NCBI GenBank assembly: GCA_030612225.1
Contig: JAUWOH010000165.1
Span: 1 to 6,781, forward strand
From: Desulfobacteraceae bacterium
GTDB taxonomy: Bacteria; Desulfobacterota; Desulfobacteria; Desulfobacterales; JAUWMJ01
Direction: 5' to 3'
Length of the DNA stretch: 6,781 nucleotides
The translations under genes and the position numbers were made by a program. The notes beneath the pieces were generated by a model, which did no database searches, was not told where the DNA came from, and saw nothing but the letters and a program-made list of their open reading frames with translations. This document shows positions 1 to 6,509 of the stretch, in pieces (the first letter of the stretch is position 1; each line of letters starts with the position of its first letter).

Positions 1-1
1 A

Positions 2-30
2 TCAATAATTGAAATTGCTTAAAATGTCAA
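2..30 (-). promoter_or_regulatory. Possible leftward promoter at the window edge
   Basis: Read on the minus strand, a perfect TTGACA (positions 30-25) is followed 17 bp later by TATTGA (7-2), a poor -10 match. If real, it would fire out of the left edge, perhaps towards a divergent gene outside the window. AT-rich DNA gives such matches by chance, so this is only a candidate. Confidence 0.2.
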
Positions 31-98
31 GGGCTTTATGGAAAAAGCACAGAAAGATGTTATGGTTTTGAAACCGTATCCTCTGACAAATTTTGACT

Positions 99-128
99 TT
101 GAAATTATTAAATGGAAATTTATATAAA
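99..128 (+). promoter_or_regulatory. Candidate sigma70-type promoter for dnaE
   Basis: A TTGAAA box at 99-104 and a TATAAA box at 123-128 are separated by 18 bp in an AT-rich stretch. This is the best consensus-like pair upstream of dnaE. Transcription would start near 135, leaving a leader of roughly 265 nt that includes the whole 163-370 repeat. Positions 1-162 contain no gene that I can support, since all three forward frames are closed by early stops. This is pattern matching only. Confidence 0.3.
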
Positions 129-162
129 AATTGTGTATACAGATATCGTTGAGGGGTATATT

Positions 163-370
163 GGTTAAGTGGTTGAGTAGTAAAAGAAAAGGCACAAAGA
201 CACCCGTCTTCGCCTTAGGCTACGCCGCGGCAGGCCCGTCTTTGTCTTCGGCTTCAGGCTACGCTTTCCAAACTACGCCTTGGCAAGACGCCGAGGCAGG
301 GGAAGACACAAAGGCAAAAAACCCAATGCCAAATGACAACTAAACAACTTAACCATTCAACTACTCAACC
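163..370. repeat. Intergenic repeat element with GGTTGAGTAGT ends and a GC-rich core
   Basis: The left end, 171-181 (GGTTGAGTAGT), is an exact inverted match to 360-370 (ACTACTCAACC). A second pair, 162-170 (TGGTTAAGT) and 347-355 (ACTTAACCA), is also an exact inverted match, but the two pairs appear in the same order at both ends, so the ends are not a simple mirror image. Inside, GGCACAAAGACACCCGTCTT (191-210) and GAAGACACAAAGGC (302-315) flank a GC-rich core. The core has a degenerate direct duplication: GTCTTCGCCTTAGGCTACGC at 206-225 and GTCTTCGGCTTCAGGCTACGC at 244-264. CCTTGGC (278-284) and GCCGAGG (290-296) can form a 7-bp hairpin with one G-U pair. The 70-codon open frame across the unit (131-343, TTG start) is low-complexity and not a credible protein. 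Units of this style are common between genes in Desulfobacterales-like genomes (recollection, not searched). No transposase is present, so if it moves it is non-autonomous. Confidence 0.7.
249..300 (+). repeat. GC-rich module, copy 1 (inside the repeat upstream of dnaE)
   Basis: This 52-bp stretch begins CGGCTTCAGGCT and contains CAAGA, GCC and GGCA blocks. It aligns by hand with 6573-6623 at about 39 matches in 51 aligned positions with one single-base gap, in the same orientation. The surroundings of the two copies differ, so the module appears to be a cassette shared by two repeat types. Confidence 0.55.
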
Positions 371-399
371 ATTTTCCAAAGGGCTCACAATAAAAACAA

Positions 400-3300
400 A
401 TGACAAATAAAACACCCGATTTTATTCATCTGCATGTTCATACCCAGTACAGTCTTCTGGATGGGGCTATAAGGATTGACGACCTTTTAAAGCGTGCAAA
501 AGAGTTTGATATGAGCTCGGTTGCCATTACAGATCATGGCACTATGTTCGGGGCTGTCGAGTTTTATGAAAAGGCTAATGAGGCTGAGATAAAACCGATC
601 ATAGGATGCGAATGCTATCTTGCACCAAGAAGTCTTAAGGATAAAACGCCCCAGGATGCCAAAGGGCTTTCCCACCTTGTACTCCTGGCTGAAAATCAGG
701 AAGGGTATAAAAATCTATGCAAGCTGGTATCTATTGCCCAGCTTGAAGGATTCTATTACAAACCCCGCATTGACAGGGAGATTTTAAAAAAATTCAGCAA
801 AGGTCTGATCGGACTTTCAGCATGTCTTCATGGGGAGATACCTGTGCTGATCATGAAGGACAGTATTGATAAGGCCGATGAGGCAGCACGCAGGTACCTT
901 GAAATATTCGGAGAAGGAAATTTTTTTCTGGAGGTTCAAAACAACGGCATTGATATCCAGGAAAAGGTTAATCTCGAATTGTTGGAAATGAGTAAAAGGC
1001 TTTCTATCGGGCTTGTTGCCAGTAACGACTGCCATTATCTTGATAAAGAAGACGTTCGTGCGCACGAGGTTCTTTTGTGCATCCAGACCGGAAAGACAAT
1101 CCACGATTCGGACAGGATGAAATTCAGTACGGATCAGCTCTATTTTAAACCAAAAGAAGAGATGTACGCTTCTTTTAAAAACTATCCGGGCGCTCTTGAT
1201 AATACCGTGGAGATTGCAAAGAGGTGCAACCTCGAATTCGATTTTAAAACATATCACTTTCCAAAATTTGATTTAAAGGCGAATCGAACTGAAGCTGAAG
1301 TTTTTGAAGAAAAAGTTCAAGAAGGATTCCAACGTGTTATCCGGCAAATAAGGTCAAAAAATCCCGAAGCTGATGAAAAGGTTTATAAAGAACGTCTTGC
1401 GTACGAGATTTCAGTCATAAAGAAAATGGGATTTTCAGGATATTTTCTGATTGTGGCTGATTTTATAGACTATGCCAAAGAAAATAATGTTCCCGTTGGA
1501 CCCGGCAGGGGATCTGCGGCGGGAAGTCTTGTCGCATATTCTCTTGGGATTACCGGTCTGGATCCCCTGGAGCATGGTTTAATTTTCGAACGTTTTTTAA
1601 ATCCGGCACGAAAAAGCATGCCTGATATTGATGTGGATTTTTGTATAAACGGCAGAGAGGAAATCTTTAAATACGTTGTGGAGAGATACGGTGGTGGTGA
1701 TTATGTTGCCCAGATTATTACTTATGGAAAGCTTAAACCCCGGGCTGTAATTCGTGATGTGGGGCGTGCTCTTGATATCCCGTTGAGGGAAGTAGATGCA
1801 ATTGCAAAAATGGTTCCGGATGTGGTGAACATAAGCCTTGATAACGCACTGAAACAGGAACCGAAACTCGCTAAAATAGCGAAGGAAAAACCCGAGATTG
1901 CTGATCTTATAAGTATCTGCCGTGTTCTTGAAGGCCTGCCGCGACACGCATCAACCCATGCTGCAGGGGTTGTGATTGCAGACAAACCACTGGTTGAATA
2001 TCTGCCCCTTTACAAAGGTAAAAAGGGTGAGGTGGTAACCCAGTTAGACATGAAAGCCGTTGAAAAGATCGGGCTTATCAAGTTCGATTTTCTGGGTCTT
2101 CGCAACCTGACTGTAATTGCCGATACACTATCCCTTATCGCACGGCAGGGAAAAGAGCCACCGGATCTGGAAAACCTCGATCTAAGCGACCAGGATACCT
2201 ACCGTCTCCTGGCATCCGGAGACACAACCGGTGTTTTCCAGCTCGAAAGTTCGGGCATGAAAGATCTCCTTGTCAGGTTAAAGCCTGAATGTTTTGATGA
2301 TATCATCGCTCTTGTTGCACTGTATCGGCCCGGTCCCATGGAGAGTGGGATGATTGACGACTACGTGGCAAGGAAACACGGCAGAGAAAAAGTTGAGTAC
2401 CTTGTTGACGAGCTTGAACCGATTTTAAAAGAGACATACGGGGTCATCGTATATCAGGAGCAGGTAATGAAGATTGCCGGAGTCCTGGCAAATTATAAAA
2501 TGGCCGAAGCCGATGATCTCAGAAAGGCCATGGGAAAGAAAATACAGTCGATCATGGCCAAACACAGGGCCCGGTTTATGGGGGGCGCACTGGAAAACAG
2601 TATCCCATCCGCCAAGGCAAAAATGTTATTCGATCTGATCGAAAAATTTGGCGGGTATGGATTTAACAAGTCCCACAGTGCTGCTTATGCACTTATTGCA
2701 TATCAGACTGCTTATCTGAAAACTCACTTTTCCGTGGAGTTCATGGCTTCTCTCCTTACAAGTGAAATGCATTCAATAAACGGCGTTGTAAAGTATATTG
2801 CGGAATGCCGAAGCCATGGAATAGAGATACTTCCTCCGGATATCAATGAAAGCGATAAGAAATTCGTTGTAGCAGGCTCAAAAATCAGGTTTGGACTGGT
2901 TGCCGTAAAAAACGTGGGGGAAAGTGCAATTGAAGCGATTATTGAAGCGAGAAGCCATAATAAATTTTCTTCCCTGTTTGAATTTTGTGAATATGTCGAT
3001 TTGAAAAGAGTCAATAAAAGGGTTGTAGAAAGTCTTATAAAATGCGGTGCATTCGATTCTACCGGTGCAAAGCGTTCACAAATGCTGGCTTCCTTTGAAG
3101 ATGCACTCGATTACGGGCAAAGAGTTCAAAAGGAAAGAAATGATCCCCAGATGAGTCTGTTTGATATGGGGGAAAATAAACAGGCAATAATAAACATGCC
3201 GATTTTGCCGTCCATTGAAGAGTTCGATGAGCGCAAGCGGCTTGTCTTTGAAAAAGAATCGCTGGGCTTTTATATCAGCGGGCATCCTTTAAACAGGTAT

Positions 3301-3936
3301 GAGGAAATCCTGGACAAATTTACCAATGCGAACACCCTTTCAATAAATGAGATTAAAGATGGCGGGGCGGTCAGGATAGGAGGAATCATTGCAGGAACAA
3401 AGATTATTAAAACAAAAAGAGGAGAACTGATGGCCTTTGTTACAACAGAAGATATGCATGGCTTTGTTGAAGTCATTGTTTTTTCTTCTGTCTATTCTTT
3501 GATCAGCGACCAGCTTTTTGAAGACAATCCTGTTATTATTGAGGGAAAAATACAAAAGGATGAACAGTCGGTTAAAATACTTGCAGATACGGTTGTACCT
3601 GTGGATAAGGCGGAGGATACATGGACTGCAAGCATTAAGTTTAATCTGGAATTATCACAGACGGACAGGAAGCTGCTTTCAGATCTTAAGGATGTTCTAA
3701 AAAGGCATCCCGGAACATCCAGGGCGTTTCTTCATCTGAGAAGCCCGGACAATACTGAAACAACAATTGCACTTCCTGATACTTTGAAATTAAAGGCCGG
3801 ATTATCATTGACCAGAGACGTAAAAGGTTTACTGGGATATAATGCCCTTGATACGGTTTGCAGTGCAATTTCGATTTCATCAAACAATAATGGTTTTAAT
3901 GGAAATAGGAGAAATGGAAAGTTCAGACGCAGTTAA
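400..3936 (+). CDS. dnaE: DNA polymerase III subunit alpha (DnaE)
   Basis: Catalytic subunit of the replicative polymerase; it extends DNA with dNTPs while tethered to the beta clamp in the cytoplasm. At 1178 aa it is the usual DnaE1 size and has no frameshift. PHP domain (about 8-280): HLHVHTQYSLLDG gives H12, H14 and D21, followed by H46 (TDHG), E71 (GCE), H92, C142 (SACLHGE), and D210 and H212 (NDCHY). Polymerase domain: GPGRGSAAGSL (367-377), MPDIDVDF with D409 and D411, KFDFLGL with D563 (matching E. coli D401, D403 and D555 at a constant offset of 8), PRHASTHAAGV (514-524), YRPGPM (642-647) and FNKSHSAAYALIAYQTAYLK (755-774). A helix-hairpin-helix lies at about 833-851, the internal clamp-binding motif QMSLF at 917-921 and an OB fold at about 991-1065. 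A tau-binding-like C-terminal domain follows and ends in an N/R-rich tail. The ATG at 400 fits, because family proteins begin just before HLHVHT, but no good Shine-Dalgarno precedes it (AAAGGG at 378-383 is 16 nt away). The gene overlaps the next one. Confidence 0.98.
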   Translation: MTNKTPDFIHLHVHTQYSLLDGAIRIDDLLKRAKEFDMSSVAITDHGTMFGAVEFYEKANEAEIKPIIGCECYLAPRSLKDKTPQDAKGLSHLVLLAENQEGYKNLCKLVSIAQLEGFYYKPRIDREILKKFSKGLIGLSACLHGEIPVLIMKDSIDKADEAARRYLEIFGEGNFFLEVQNNGIDIQEKVNLELLEMSKRLSIGLVASNDCHYLDKEDVRAHEVLLCIQTGKTIHDSDRMKFSTDQLYFKPKEEMYASFKNYPGALDNTVEIAKRCNLEFDFKTYHFPKFDLKANRTEAEVFEEKVQEGFQRVIRQIRSKNPEADEKVYKERLAYEISVIKKMGFSGYFLIVADFIDYAKENNVPVGPGRGSAAGSLVAYSLGITGLDPLEHGLIFERFLNPARKSMPDIDVDFCINGREEIFKYVVERYGGGDYVAQIITYGKLKPRAVIRDVGRALDIPLREVDAIAKMVPDVVNISLDNALKQEPKLAKIAKEKPEIADLISICRVLEGLPRHASTHAAGVVIADKPLVEYLPLYKGKKGEVVTQLDMKAVEKIGLIKFDFLGLRNLTVIADTLSLIARQGKEPPDLENLDLSDQDTYRLLASGDTTGVFQLESSGMKDLLVRLKPECFDDIIALVALYRPGPMESGMIDDYVARKHGREKVEYLVDELEPILKETYGVIVYQEQVMKIAGVLANYKMAEADDLRKAMGKKIQSIMAKHRARFMGGALENSIPSAKAKMLFDLIEKFGGYGFNKSHSAAYALIAYQTAYLKTHFSVEFMASLLTSEMHSINGVVKYIAECRSHGIEILPPDINESDKKFVVAGSKIRFGLVAVKNVGESAIEAIIEARSHNKFSSLFEFCEYVDLKRVNKRVVESLIKCGAFDSTGAKRSQMLASFEDALDYGQRVQKERNDPQMSLFDMGENKQAIINMPILPSIEEFDERKRLVFEKESLGFYISGHPLNRYEEILDKFTNANTLSINEIKDGGAVRIGGIIAGTKIIKTKRGELMAFVTTEDMHGFVEVIVFSSVYSLISDQLFEDNPVIIEGKIQKDEQSVKILADTVVPVDKAEDTWTASIKFNLELSQTDRKLLSDLKDVLKRHPGTSRAFLHLRSPDNTETTIALPDTLKLKAGLSLTRDVKGLLGYNALDTVCSAISISSNNNGFNGNRRNGKFRRS
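3907..3911 (+). promoter_or_regulatory. Ribosome binding site deciding the manC start (inside dnaE)
   Basis: AGGAG lies 2 nt before the ATG at 3914. In-frame alternatives at 3890 and 3899 have no purine-rich site upstream, and no other plausible start precedes the YPVLMAGG motif. The spacing is short, so the site may be weak or may depend on ribosomes finishing dnaE. The last bases of dnaE encode a non-conserved N/R-rich tail, which would tolerate an embedded signal. Confidence 0.55.
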
Positions 3937-5011
3937 TCTAAAACGCAATGAGAAAGTTTCAAATGTCTATCCCGTACTGATGGCAGGAGGGATTGGATCA
4001 AGACTGTGGCCTGTCTCAAGAGAGCTTTCACCAAAGCAGCTCATTAAGTTTACAGGTGAAGATTCCCTTCTTCAGAGTACAATAAAGCGTTTGGCTCCGG
4101 CCCTGGACACCGAGAACCTGAGGATTGTGTGCGGAGATAAACATTTTGACGAAACGGCAAGACAGATGGAAGAGATAGGTGTTACGCCTGCCGGTAAAAT
4201 TATCTGTGAACCCTGCGGTCGGAATACGGCTCCTGCAATATTACTTGCAGTGCTAAATATCCTTAAAGTTGAAAAGGATGCGGTTTTATGCGTTTTTCCT
4301 GCTGATCATGTTATACGAGAGATTGAGGTTTTTCACAGGAAACTTGAATCAGCAATTTTACTTGCAGACAAGGGATATATTGTTACATTCGGCATTATGC
4401 CGAGTTACCCTGAAACAGGCTACGGGTATATTGAAGGAGGAAAAGATATATCCTACGGAGCGTTGACCTTAAAAAGATTTGTCGAAAAGCCGGATATAAA
4501 GACAGCAAAAGAGTATATCAAAGCAGGCAATTTCTTCTGGAACAGCGGAATGTTTGCTTTCAAGGCATCTGTCATTATGAATGAATTTAAAGTCTTTGAA
4601 CCGGAGCTTTTTAAAAGAATGAGTGATTTGGTTGCGGTAAAAGAGACTGTGACAAAGGCGGATTATGAAAAGCTGCCTAATATATCCATTGATTATGCAA
4701 TAATGGAAAAGACGGACAGGGGAGCTGTTTTACCATCGGATTTCGGGTGGAGCGATATCGGATCGTGGAAATCTCTTTATGACTTTTTCCCAAAGGATGA
4801 TGAAGGCAATGTTATTAAGGGGGATGTCATTGCAAAAAAGACTCGAAACTGTTTAATTATTGGAAGTGAGAGGCTTATTGCAGTGAACTGTCTTGAAAAC
4901 ATGGTCGTTGTTGATACATCCGATTCAGTATTTATTTCAGATATGGAGAACACCCAGGATGTAAAAACGATTGTCACAGAGCTTAAGGAAAAAAAGCGAA
5001 AGGAATATTGA
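3914..5011 (+). CDS. manC: Mannose-1-phosphate guanylyltransferase, single-domain (GDP-mannose pyrophosphorylase)
   Basis: Predicted to form GDP-mannose and pyrophosphate from GTP and mannose-1-phosphate in the cytoplasm, supplying mannose, and via GDP-mannose dehydratase fucose-type sugars, to surface polysaccharides. From the ATG at 3914 it is 365 aa. Residues 24-36 read AGGIGSRLWPVSR, the nucleotide-binding signature of this family, followed by PKQ (40-42). Further motifs are FPADH (128-132), PETGYGYI (166-173), FVEKP (189-193, the sugar-phosphate-binding motif of this enzyme class), WNSGMF (209-214), SIDYAIMEK (258-266) and WSDIGSW (279-285). The C-terminal cupin phosphomannose isomerase domain of the bifunctional 470-480 aa enzymes (AlgA, WbpW, XanB) is absent, so mannose-6-phosphate isomerase would have to be encoded elsewhere. 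The frame stays open upstream to 3842, but those codons lie over dnaE and add no family sequence. The gene overlaps dnaE by 23 bp and precedes an amino-sugar aminotransferase, which fits a polysaccharide role. Confidence 0.92.
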   Translation: MESSDAVNLKRNEKVSNVYPVLMAGGIGSRLWPVSRELSPKQLIKFTGEDSLLQSTIKRLAPALDTENLRIVCGDKHFDETARQMEEIGVTPAGKIICEPCGRNTAPAILLAVLNILKVEKDAVLCVFPADHVIREIEVFHRKLESAILLADKGYIVTFGIMPSYPETGYGYIEGGKDISYGALTLKRFVEKPDIKTAKEYIKAGNFFWNSGMFAFKASVIMNEFKVFEPELFKRMSDLVAVKETVTKADYEKLPNISIDYAIMEKTDRGAVLPSDFGWSDIGSWKSLYDFFPKDDEGNVIKGDVIAKKTRNCLIIGSERLIAVNCLENMVVVDTSDSVFISDMENTQDVKTIVTELKEKKRKEY

Positions 5012-5022
5012 TGGCGAGTTAA
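5001..5022 (+). other. Stop-start overlap (TGATG) opening a three-codon ORF
   Basis: The manC stop TGA (5009-5011) shares its A with an ATG at 5011-5013. That ATG is preceded by AGGA at 5001-5004 with a good 6-nt spacing, but it opens only Met-Ala-Ser before TAA (5020-5022). The arrangement looks like a normal coupled start with no gene behind it. It could be chance, or a remnant of an older start cut off from its gene by the 5031-5110 repeat. Confidence 0.4.
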
Positions 5023-5030
5023 ATTTGCTT

Positions 5031-5110
5031 TTTACCACGGATTTTCACGGAAATTTCACAGATACTAACAAACCAAAGTTCAGTGGATCTCCGTGCAACT
5101 TCGTGGTAAA
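5031..5110. repeat. 80-bp palindromic intergenic repeat (TTTACCACG ends)
   Basis: The left arm 5031-5050 (TTTACCACGGATTTTCACGG) and right arm 5091-5110 (CCGTGCAACTTCGTGGTAAA) are inverted complements at 17 of 20 positions. Pairing continues imperfectly inward (ACGGAAATTTCAC against AGTGGATCTCCGT, with a small bulge), leaving a short central loop. The element lies wholly between manC and the aminotransferase. Read through, it encodes a meaningless FTTDFHG-type peptide. 'ACCACGGATTTTCACGG' units recur between genes in several environmental bacterial groups, Desulfobacterota included (recollection, not searched). In RNA it would fold into a long hairpin followed by TCTTTTT (5111-5117), so it could reduce read-through or protect the upstream message. 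That effect is inferred. Confidence 0.8.
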
Positions 5111-5129
5111 TCTTTTTAATCAACAAAAC

Positions 5130-5133
5130 GGAG
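5130..5133 (+). promoter_or_regulatory. Ribosome binding site of the aminotransferase gene
   Basis: GGAG lies 11 nt before the ATG at 5145, just past the right arm of the palindromic repeat. The spacing is on the long side. It supports the start at 5145 over the upstream extension of the same open frame, which runs back through the repeat to 4971. Confidence 0.5.
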
Positions 5134-5144
5134 CCAGATTTATT

Positions 5145-6275
5145 ATGAAAGTACCTTTACTTGATTTAAAAGCCCAGTATAATTCGATAAGAGAAGAAGT
5201 TTTAAAGGTTACCCAGGAAGTTTACGAAAGCCAGTATTTTATTCTTGGGCCAAAGGTTGAAGCACTTGAAAAAGAGATAGCCCAATATTGTTCTTCAAAA
5301 TATGCGATCGGAGTTTCATCCGGGACAGATGCACTGATAGTTTCGCTTATGGCTGCAGATATCGGTCCTGGAGACAGTGTTATTACAACACCCTATACCT
5401 TTTTTGCAACAGCAGGTTCAATTGCCAGGACAGGTGCTGTGCCTGTTTTTGTTGATATAGATCCGGACACCTATAATATTTCAACCAAAGGTATTGAAAA
5501 TACTCTTGCTGCCATGACGGATGACCAACGTTCAAAGCTCAAGGGCATAATGCCTGTTCATCTGTATGGTCAATGTGCTGACATGGATCCCATCTTAGAA
5601 ATTGCAGAAAAGCACGGTCTGGTTGTAATAGAGGATGCAGCACAGGCCATTGGCGCAGAGTATAAAGGGAAACGCGCAGGTTCTATAGGTGATTTCGGAT
5701 GTTTTTCTTTTTTTCCTTCAAAAAACCTCGGAGCTTTTGGCGATGGTGGAATTGTTACGACCAATTCAGATGAATTTTATGAAAAGTTGAAAATCCTGCG
5801 TGTTCACGGATCTTATCCTAAGTATTTTCATAAAATCATCGGGGGCAATTTCAGGCTGGACGCCTTGCAAGCAGCCATTGTTTCAGTAAAGCTGAAATAC
5901 CTTGACGGCTGGACTACCGCACGGCAGGAGAATGCAAACAGATACAGAGAGTTGTTCGCAAGTGCAGGTTTGGATAATATAAAGCTTCCGGTTGAAAGTC
6001 AAAAGCGCCATATTTATAATCAATTTGTCATCAGTGTGCCGGAAAAAAGGGATGACCTCCGCCTGTTTCTCCAGGAAGCCGAAATAGGAACAGAAGTTTA
6101 TTATCCTGTTCCCTTGCATCTCCAGGAATGCTTTTCCTATCTGAATTGCAAAAAAGGTGATTTCCCTGTTTCCGAACATGCAGCCTCGCATACCCTGGCT
6201 CTTCCCATATACCCTGAGCTTACGGAGGATCAGCAGGGATATGTGGTCGAAAAGATAAAAGGGTTTTCTTTTTAA
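5145..6275 (+). CDS. DegT/DnrJ/EryC1/StrS-family PLP-dependent sugar aminotransferase
   Basis: Predicted to transfer an amino group, usually from glutamate, to a keto-sugar nucleotide, making an amino sugar for O-antigen, capsule or exopolysaccharide. At 376 aa it is typical in size. MKVPLLDLKAQY at the N-terminus matches the family start. SSGTDAL (58-64) contributes to PLP phosphate binding. PVHLYGQCADM (137-147) and EDAAQAIGA (163-171) surround the cofactor-contacting Asp164. FFPSKNLGAFGDGG (189-202) holds the Schiff-base Lys193. GNFRLDALQAA (234-244) and the late motifs HYPVPLH-like (YYPVPLH, 319-325) and LALPIYP (351-357) complete the fold. The spacing and wording resemble WbpE/WlbC-type UDP-3-keto-GlcNAcA aminotransferases, but related dTDP-3- and 4-keto-sugar enzymes share these motifs, so the substrate is not settled and no symbol is given. 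It follows manC after a 133-bp gap holding a palindromic repeat, and probably shares the polysaccharide role. No clear terminator follows. Confidence 0.93.
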   Translation: MKVPLLDLKAQYNSIREEVLKVTQEVYESQYFILGPKVEALEKEIAQYCSSKYAIGVSSGTDALIVSLMAADIGPGDSVITTPYTFFATAGSIARTGAVPVFVDIDPDTYNISTKGIENTLAAMTDDQRSKLKGIMPVHLYGQCADMDPILEIAEKHGLVVIEDAAQAIGAEYKGKRAGSIGDFGCFSFFPSKNLGAFGDGGIVTTNSDEFYEKLKILRVHGSYPKYFHKIIGGNFRLDALQAAIVSVKLKYLDGWTTARQENANRYRELFASAGLDNIKLPVESQKRHIYNQFVISVPEKRDDLRLFLQEAEIGTEVYYPVPLHLQECFSYLNCKKGDFPVSEHAASHTLALPIYPELTEDQQGYVVEKIKGFSF

Positions 6276-6405
6276 TGACGTCGTAAAAAGCTACAATATG
6301 CCGCTATGCGACACTGTAAACGAAAATAACTTGTCAATCATGTCAAGCTGTTATGTTTTGGTTATTTGAAAGATATTGCAAATACGAGATACAACTATTT
6401 GAATA
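6276..6405. other. Intergenic stretch with no recognisable gene
   Basis: The 130 bp after the aminotransferase stop have no credible ORF, tRNA or strong terminator. The bases around the stop (6270-6289) form a loose palindrome centred on GACGTC but are not followed by a T-run on the + strand. TGTCAA occurs twice (6332-6337 and 6341-6346). I recall TGACGTCGTAAAAAG-like sequence as another intergenic repeat start in similar genomes, but cannot confirm it here. Confidence 0.4.
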
Positions 6406-6507
6406 CCCGCCTGCCATAGCCCTTTATGGGTGTTGGTGCTTATTCGCTTTATTATCATAGCATAGGGCGGCCAAAGCAATTCGTACAAAAAGGCATTGGC
6501 GGGCAGG
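6406..6507. repeat. Weak GC-rich stem forming the left part of a composite repeat
   Basis: CCCGCCTGCC (6406-6415) and GGCGGGCAGG (6498-6507) are imperfect inverted complements: 8 of 10 Watson-Crick pairs, with one further G-U pair in RNA. An A/T pair (6416/6497) extends the stem inward. The roughly 80-bp loop holds no gene. It ends 2 bp before the next inverted repeat, so the two may be one composite element. Confidence 0.35.
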
Positions 6508-6509
6508 TC

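Noticed and set aside
131..343. 70-codon open frame upstream of dnaE
   Set aside because: It begins with TTG without a ribosome site and runs through the repeat. Its composition simply follows the repeat, and no domain is visible.
163..370. CRISPR array or tandem repeat array upstream of dnaE
   Set aside because: There is only one partial duplication (206-225 and 244-264) with degenerate copies. There are no regular spacers and no cas genes.
817..1257. 146-codon antisense frame inside dnaE
   Set aside because: It lies opposite a conserved part of dnaE, has no recognisable motif, and is best explained as a shadow of that coding frame.
3842..3913. N-terminal extension of the guanylyltransferase frame
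   Set aside because: These codons lie over conserved-frame dnaE, have no ribosome site, and add nothing that the family shares.
4971..5144. N-terminal extension of the aminotransferase frame
   Set aside because: It translates the end of manC and the palindromic repeat (FTTDFHG...). The family start MKVPLLDLKAQY fits the ATG at 5145.
6270..6289. Palindrome around the aminotransferase stop as a terminator
   Set aside because: The stem is short and AT-rich with mismatches beside the GACGTC centre, and it is followed by A residues rather than T residues on the + strand.
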